Positions 60,279 through 64,000 of a DNA stretch of 64,000 nucleotides are shown in pieces. A model generated the notes under the pieces. It was not told where the DNA came from, did not search any database, and was given only the letters and a program-made list of their open reading frames with translations. The DNA lies in the NCBI RefSeq assembly GCF_014863355.1, contig NZ_JACZEP010000007.1:1-64000 (forward strand). Reading direction: 5' to 3'. The DNA is from Aminobacter carboxidus (GTDB taxonomy: Bacteria; Pseudomonadota; Alphaproteobacteria; Rhizobiales; Rhizobiaceae). The first letter of the stretch is position 1; every line of letters begins with the position of its first letter. The translations under genes and the position numbers were made by a program.

Positions 60279-61454
60279 ATGGACGCCGCAATCGACGCGA
60301 CCGCCGGTCAGTTTGAGCTCAACGAAGATCAGCTGGCCATCCGCGAAATGGCGGGCAGTTTCGCCGCCGAGAAGGTGGCGCCTTTCGCGCTCGAATGGGA
60401 CAAGGCCAAGCACTTCCCCGAAGACGTCATCCGTGAAACCGGCCAGCTCGGTTTCGGCGGCCTCTACGTCAAGGAAGATGTCGGCGGATCCGCCCTCACC
60501 CGCCTCGACGCGGTGCTCGTCTTCGAGCAGCTGGCGCATGCCTGCCCGGGTTTTTCGTCCTTCATTTCGATCCACAACATGGCCGCGTCGATGATCGACC
60601 GGTTCGGCAACGAGGAGCAGCGCCAGCGTCTGTTGCCCAAGCTGACGTCGATGGAATGGCTTGCCAGCTATTGCCTGACCGAACCGGGCTCTGGCTCGGA
60701 CGCCGCAGCACTCAAGACGAAAGCGGTGCGCAGCGGCGGCAATGGCAGCGACTTCGTCGTCAATGGTACCAAGCAGTTCATTTCGGGCGCCGGCGACAGC
60801 GACGTCTATGTCGCCATGGTCCGCACCGGCGCCGACGGTCCCAAGGGTATCTCGACGCTGGTCATCCCCAAGGATGCGCCCGGCCTGTCATTCGGCGCCA
60901 ATGAACACAAGATGGGCTGGCACATGCAGTCGACCCGCCAGGTCATCTTCGACGATTGCAAGGTGCCGGCAGAAAACCTGCTTTCCAACGAAGGTGCCGG
61001 CTTCGGTATCGCCATGGCCGGCCTTGATGGCGGCCGCCTCAACATCGCCGCGTGCTCGGTCGGCGGGGCCCAGTCGGCGCTCGACAAGGCGCTTGCCTAC
61101 ACCGCCGAACGCAAGGCCTTCGGTCAGACCATCGACCGGTTTCAGGCGCTGCAGTTCCGCCTCGCCGACATGGAAACCGAGCTCCAAGCCTCGCGCCTGT
61201 TCCTCTACGCCGCTGCATCCAAGCTCGACCGCAAGGCGCATGACGCCTCGAAATGGTCGGCCATGGCCAAGCGCTTCGTCACCGATACCGGCTTCGACAT
61301 CGCCAACGACGCGCTGCAGCTGCTCGGCGGCTACGGCTATTTGCACGACTACGGCATCGAAAAGCTGGTGCGCGACCTGCGCGTCCACCAGATCCTCGAA
61401 GGCACCAACGAGATCATGCGGGTGATCATCGCCAGGCATTTGATTGGAAAGTAG
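60279..61454 (+). CDS. Acyl-CoA dehydrogenase, probably isobutyryl-CoA
   Basis: Encodes 391 residues. An FAD acyl-CoA dehydrogenase: YCLTEPGSGSDAAAL (substrate/FAD), AYTAERKAFGQTIDRFQALQF, and LGGYGYLHDYGIEKLVRDLRV with EGTNEIMR at the C-terminus. The pairing with 3-hydroxyisobutyrate dehydrogenase downstream points to isobutyryl-CoA in valine breakdown; other short branched chains are possible. GGGAGGCCGAC precedes ATG 60279. The open frame continues upstream, but that part is antisense to the cupin gene. Confidence 0.88.
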   Translation: MDAAIDATAGQFELNEDQLAIREMAGSFAAEKVAPFALEWDKAKHFPEDVIRETGQLGFGGLYVKEDVGGSALTRLDAVLVFEQLAHACPGFSSFISIHNMAASMIDRFGNEEQRQRLLPKLTSMEWLASYCLTEPGSGSDAAALKTKAVRSGGNGSDFVVNGTKQFISGAGDSDVYVAMVRTGADGPKGISTLVIPKDAPGLSFGANEHKMGWHMQSTRQVIFDDCKVPAENLLSNEGAGFGIAMAGLDGGRLNIAACSVGGAQSALDKALAYTAERKAFGQTIDRFQALQFRLADMETELQASRLFLYAAASKLDRKAHDASKWSAMAKRFVTDTGFDIANDALQLLGGYGYLHDYGIEKLVRDLRVHQILEGTNEIMRVIIARHLIGK

Positions 61455-61462
61455 CGGTTCGA

Positions 61463-61545
61463 GGGGAGTAAAGCAGTGCGGCAGTAAACTGCAACCTTCA
61501 CTCCCTATTGCCCCATTGCCCTACTCCCCTATTGCCCTATTCCCT
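61463..61545. repeat. Inverted pair of degenerate octamer arrays
   Basis: The right arm (61499-61545) is a run of 8-bp units of the types CCCTATTG, CCCCATTG, CCCTACTC and CCCTATTC. Its reverse complement resembles the left arm starting GGGGAGTAAAGCAG at about 61465, matching about 17 of 23 bases, so a long imperfect stem can form. It lies between the acyl-CoA dehydrogenase and mmsB genes. Same architecture as 8211-8303, but with a different unit sequence and length. Confidence 0.65.
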
Positions 61546-61566
61546 TCCCACTGGAGGAACCAACCA

Positions 61567-62451
61567 ATGACCACCATCGCCTTCATCGGACTGGGCAACA
61601 TGGGCAACCCCATGGCCGCCAATCTCGTCAAGGCCGGCCACGCGGTGCTCGGCTTCGACCTGATGCCCGAACATCTCGAGACGGCGCGCAACAACGGCGT
61701 CACCGTGATGGCCAACGCGGCCGCCGCTGCCAAAGATGCCGATGTGGTCATCACCATGCTGCCGGCCGGCAAGCATGTGCTTTCGGTCTATGAGGACATC
61801 GCGCCGAAGCTGAAGAAGGGCGCACTGCTCATCGATTCTTCGACCATCGACGTCGATTCCGCACGCAAGGCGCACGCAATCGCCGCCAAGCACGGCCTGC
61901 TGTCGGTCGATGCTCCGGTGTCGGGCGGAACCGGCGGGGCTGCTGCCGGCACGCTGACCTTCATGGCCGGCGGCGCGCAGGCGGCGTTCGACATCGCCGA
62001 GCCAGCGCTCAAGCCGATGGCCGGGCGCATCGTCCATTGCGGCGACGCCGGTGCTGGCCAGGCCGCCAAGATCTGTAACAACATGATCCTCGGCATCTCG
62101 ATGATCGGCGTCGCCGAAGCCTTCGTTCTAGCCGAAAAGCTCGGCCTGTCGCACCAGGCGCTGTTTGACGTCGCCTCGACGTCCTCGGGCCAGTGCTGGT
62201 CGCTGACCTCTTATTGCCCAGTCCCCGGCCCGGTGCCGAACTCGCCTGCCAACCGCGACTACCAGCCGGGCTTTGCCGCGGCCCTGATGCTCAAGGACCT
62301 CAAGCTGTCGCAGGAGGCAGCCCAGCAGGCAGGTGCCGTCACCCCGCTCGGCGCCGAGGCAACGCAGCTCTACGCGCTTTATTCGGCCCTCGGCAACGGC
62401 GGCACCGATTTCTCCGGCATCATCAAGTTCCTGCGCGGCGAGACAGCCTGA
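61567..62451 (+). CDS. mmsB: 3-hydroxyisobutyrate dehydrogenase
   Basis: Encodes 294 residues. It oxidises 3-hydroxyisobutyrate to methylmalonate semialdehyde with NAD in valine catabolism. The N-terminal Rossmann motif is GLGNMGNPMAANL (7-19). The substrate loop DAPVSGGTGGAAAG (about 117-130) and the catalytic Lys in GAGQAAKICNNM (about 166-168) are present. CTGGAGGAACCAACC precedes ATG 61567. Same direction as the acyl-CoA dehydrogenase, separated by the octamer array. Confidence 0.92.
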   Translation: MTTIAFIGLGNMGNPMAANLVKAGHAVLGFDLMPEHLETARNNGVTVMANAAAAAKDADVVITMLPAGKHVLSVYEDIAPKLKKGALLIDSSTIDVDSARKAHAIAAKHGLLSVDAPVSGGTGGAAAGTLTFMAGGAQAAFDIAEPALKPMAGRIVHCGDAGAGQAAKICNNMILGISMIGVAEAFVLAEKLGLSHQALFDVASTSSGQCWSLTSYCPVPGPVPNSPANRDYQPGFAAALMLKDLKLSQEAAQQAGAVTPLGAEATQLYALYSALGNGGTDFSGIIKFLRGETA

Positions 62452-62483
62452 TTAATCCAAAAAAGTTCAAAATTTAGGTTTGC

Positions 62484-62499
62484 TTAAGCTCTCGATAAC
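62484..62499 (+). promoter_or_regulatory. Possible CtrA-type site
   Basis: TTAA-GCTCTCG-ATAAC differs at one position from the CtrA consensus TTAA-N7-TTAAC. It lies about 25-40 bases before the candidate structured RNA. Such short motifs arise by chance, so this is tentative. Confidence 0.2.
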
Positions 62500-62520
62500 C
62501 ACGCGGTAACGATGTCCAGT

Positions 62521-62670
62521 TAAAACGGTTGGCAAGGGCGGGCTTCGCAGCCGCCTCTGGCTCCGGATCAGGTCTCGCGTACCGGAGCTGTAAACCTTCG
62601 CTGGTCAAGCGTCGCGAAGGGCCATGCGTACTAGTGGCAAAGCCGCGTTCCCGTCCGGGACGCGGTTTTT
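62521..62670 (+). ncRNA. Candidate small structured RNA with terminator
   Basis: Three hairpins occur in a row: GGCGG/CCGCC (62537-62555), GCTCCGG/CCGGAGC (62560-62588, 15-base loop) and CCTTCGC/GCGAAGG (62595-62620, 12-base loop). A GC-rich terminator stem at 62643-62665 and TTTTT at 62666-62670 follow. The next gene is on the other strand, so this is not a leader for it. It could be an independent sRNA or the structured 3' end of the mmsB transcript. No known family was recognised. Confidence 0.45.
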
Positions 62671-62687
62671 GCGTTGTACCCCTGCCG

Positions 62688-63059
62688 CTACGTTCCGGAT
62701 TTTGTCGCCAACCGGCGAAAATTGGCCCTCACGCGATTGCTGGCTGGTTTCAACGCGGCCGCAACCGACTTCTGCGCGGCAACGCCGTTGAGAACCGAAG
62801 GCGTGCGCCCCGATAGCACTTCTGGCCAGAATTGCAGCGCCGATTGCATGTACGACATCTGCGCCGCCACCATGCCTTCGGCAAGCGCCGTGGTCTTTTC
62901 GGTCACCGCCGCCAGGCTTTCACCGCGCAGCGGCCCGCCATTGCGCGCCTCCGTCGCCATCATTGGCAAGCGCATCGCCATCACCATCGGCGCCAGCATC
63001 AGATTGCCGGCTATGGCGCTGGATTGGCGCGAGGCCCGTGCCAAACGTTTGTTTTTCAT
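62688..63059 (-). CDS. Phasin-like hypothetical protein
   Basis: A protein of 123 residues: a basic N-terminus (KNKRLARASRQSSAI), a hydrophobic/Met-rich segment (LMLAPMVMAMRLPMMATEA), then an amphipathic helical region with RGESLAAVTEKTTALAEGMVAAQMSYMQSALQFW, which is phasin-like. Rhizobiales have similar short proteins near polyhydroxyalkanoate functions, but the assignment is weak. ATG 63059 is preceded by GGAG; a frame 11 residues longer exists. It is convergent with the candidate RNA. Confidence 0.6.
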   Translation of the reverse strand: MKNKRLARASRQSSAIAGNLMLAPMVMAMRLPMMATEARNGGPLRGESLAAVTEKTTALAEGMVAAQMSYMQSALQFWPEVLSGRTPSVLNGVAAQKSVAAALKPASNRVRANFRRLATKSGT

Positions 63060-63160
63060 GCTGCGCACTCCGGCTGCATTGCCTGCCCGCATATGCGGGC
63101 GAGCTCATTGTGCAGTGCACAATATACGCTGCCGCACTGTCATGAACAAGCAGATACGCC

Positions 63161-63571
63161 TCAGCCTGCCGGTTCGAACTGCACATCGACAGGCGGCCTA
63201 AGACCGTTGGCAAGGCGGTTCGTCTCGTTGGCCATCCCGACGACAGCGAGCAACTCCATCAGTTGCGCCTCGCTCATGCCTTTGCCGCGCGCCGCGGCAG
63301 TGTGCGAATAGGTGCAATATTCGCAGCCATTGGTCGCCGAAACGGCGATGTAGATCAGTTCCTTGGTCAGCGGATCGAGCGCGCCCGGCGCCATCACCTC
63401 GCGCACCGACTCCCAGGTTCGCTTGAGCAGTGCCGGATCATGCGCCAGCACCTTCCAGAAATTGTTGATCCAGTCGATCTTCCTGAAAGCCATGATGTCG
63501 TCATAGACGGCGCGGACCGCATCATCCGCATCCTCATACTGGATCAAAGGCACGATCGGTTTGCCGCTCAT
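63161..63571 (-). CDS. AhpD-like carboxymuconolactone decarboxylase family protein
   Basis: Encodes 136 residues. The AhpD-type redox motif is complete: the pattern E-L-I-Y-I-A-V-S-A-T-N-G-C-E-Y-C-T-Y-S-H, with Cys pair C-E-Y-C and the His three residues on. It probably acts as a small peroxidase or disulfide reductant. True decarboxylase activity is unlikely because of the CxxC pair. ATG 63571 starts MSGKPIVPLIQYEDADD. It lies on the same strand as the aminotransferase, upstream of which it does not overlap. Confidence 0.87.
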   Translation of the reverse strand: MSGKPIVPLIQYEDADDAVRAVYDDIMAFRKIDWINNFWKVLAHDPALLKRTWESVREVMAPGALDPLTKELIYIAVSATNGCEYCTYSHTAAARGKGMSEAQLMELLAVVGMANETNRLANGLRPPVDVQFEPAG

Positions 63572-63622
63572 ATGTCGCTCCAGGGGTGTGCCGGGCAGGA
63601 CTTCCCACCCGGCAGATTGGCA

Positions 63623-64000
63623 TCAGGCTGTCCTCAAATCGGCTTGTGCAAGGTCGAGCGCCTTCAGGATACGGTCGCAGGCCATGTCGATGGTTGCACG
63701 CGTCCAGATCAGCGGCGGCGACAGGATCATCGAGTCGCCGGTTGCGCGCATCATCATGCCGTTGGCTATAGCGTGGTCGCGCACGACGACAGCGGCGCTG
63801 CCACCCGGCGAAAAGCGCTGCTTGGTCGCCTTGTCCTTGACGATCTCGATAGCGCCCATCAGGCCGACCGAGCGCACCTCGCCAACGAGGCCATGGCCAG
63901 CGATGCGCTCCTTGAGCATCTGGGCGAAATACGGCCCGGTGTCGGTCTTGACCCTTTCAACCAGCCCTTCGCGCTCGATGATCTCGAGGTTTTTCAGCGC
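63623..64000 (-). CDS. Class III aminotransferase, C-terminal part (runs off the window)
   Basis: The open frame continues to the right edge, so only the last 125 residues are seen: NLEIIEREGLVERVKTDTGPYF, RSVGLMGAIEIVKDK, and the closing ILSPPLIWTRATIDMACDRI. These match the C-terminal domain of omega-amino acid:pyruvate or 4-aminobutyrate-type class III PLP aminotransferases. The PLP lysine lies outside. It could act with GabD in 4-aminobutyrate or a related amine pathway, but gabD is 30 kb away. Confidence 0.8.
   Translation of the reverse strand, partial: ALKNLEIIEREGLVERVKTDTGPYFAQMLKERIAGHGLVGEVRSVGLMGAIEIVKDKATKQRFSPGGSAAVVVRDHAIANGMMMRATGDSMILSPPLIWTRATIDMACDRILKALDLAQADLRTA

Noticed and set aside
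62631-62670. Cyclic di-GMP riboswitch, suggested by the bases GGCAAAGCCGCG
   Set aside because: The rest of the GEMM architecture (the second stem with the tetraloop receptor and conserved flanks) is absent, and no gene follows on the same strand.

Overview
The window looks like chromosomal DNA of a GC-rich alphaproteobacterium of the order Rhizobiales, most likely Phyllobacteriaceae (Mesorhizobium/Aminobacter-like). This rests on family knowledge: a RirA iron regulator beside a rhizobial hmu haem-uptake locus, the AcpXL/LpxXL very-long-chain fatty acid cluster of lipid A, an Lrp-type PutR opposite a PutA that lacks a DNA-binding domain, and a form II CoxL-like molybdenum hydroxylase. No rRNA, intact tRNA or CRISPR array was seen.

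Layout. 1-2.8 kb is a decayed accessory patch: the tail of an IS481-type transposase, two genes each broken by an amber codon (a GNAT-like protein and an isochorismatase-like hydrolase), a protein made of two related halves, and a structured non-coding stretch. 2.8-10.3 kb is core metabolism: a YbaN membrane protein, an FMN L-lactate dehydrogenase, a VOC protein, a CoxSLM-type hydroxylase, a fumarylacetoacetase-family hydrolase and a MaoC hydratase. 10.4-17 kb carries a HerA-like ATPase, a phasin, a DUF445 protein, a Trp-rich membrane protein, a TetR regulator with an exported glycosidase-like protein, and a GNAT enzyme.

17.1-25.7 kb is an iron/haem regulon. rirA has an IRO box and an Irr-like box in front of it. 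hemP-hmuS-hmuT-hmuU-hmuV run leftward and hmuR runs rightward, followed by two unknown small genes, an HmuQ-type haem oxygenase and a VOC protein. The divergent hemP/hmuR promoter has its own IRO box. 25.7-35.2 kb has putA/putR, a di-haem peroxidase with a FixH-like partner, gabD, an AEC transporter and a histidine phosphatase that has lost its catalytic histidine. 35.4-40.3 kb is acpXL-fabF2XL-fabF1XL-adh2XL-lpxXL, with no fabZXL at its usual place. 40.3-44.8 kb encodes a three-subunit molybdenum enzyme best matched to the sulfite dehydrogenase SoeABC.

45.1-55.2 kb holds an L,D-transpeptidase and then a rightward series: a Tat-exported FAD amine oxidase, a periplasmic cytochrome c, an exported RidA, an M20 deacylase and a complete peptide ABC transporter. 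The first three genes suggest a periplasmic amine dehydrogenase that passes electrons to cytochrome c and has a dedicated imine deaminase. This is the most interesting unit in the window. 55.3-64 kb has a TerB-like protein, a TSUP transporter, an AraC/VOC pair, cobQ next to a DMSP-lyase-like cupin, two valine-catabolism genes, a candidate structured RNA, a phasin-like protein, an AhpD-like protein and a truncated class III aminotransferase.

Two intergenic loci (8.2 and 61.5 kb) contain inverted arrays of degenerate 7-8 bp units. Start sites were moved from the longest reading frame wherever a Shine-Dalgarno sequence or family length supported a shorter protein.
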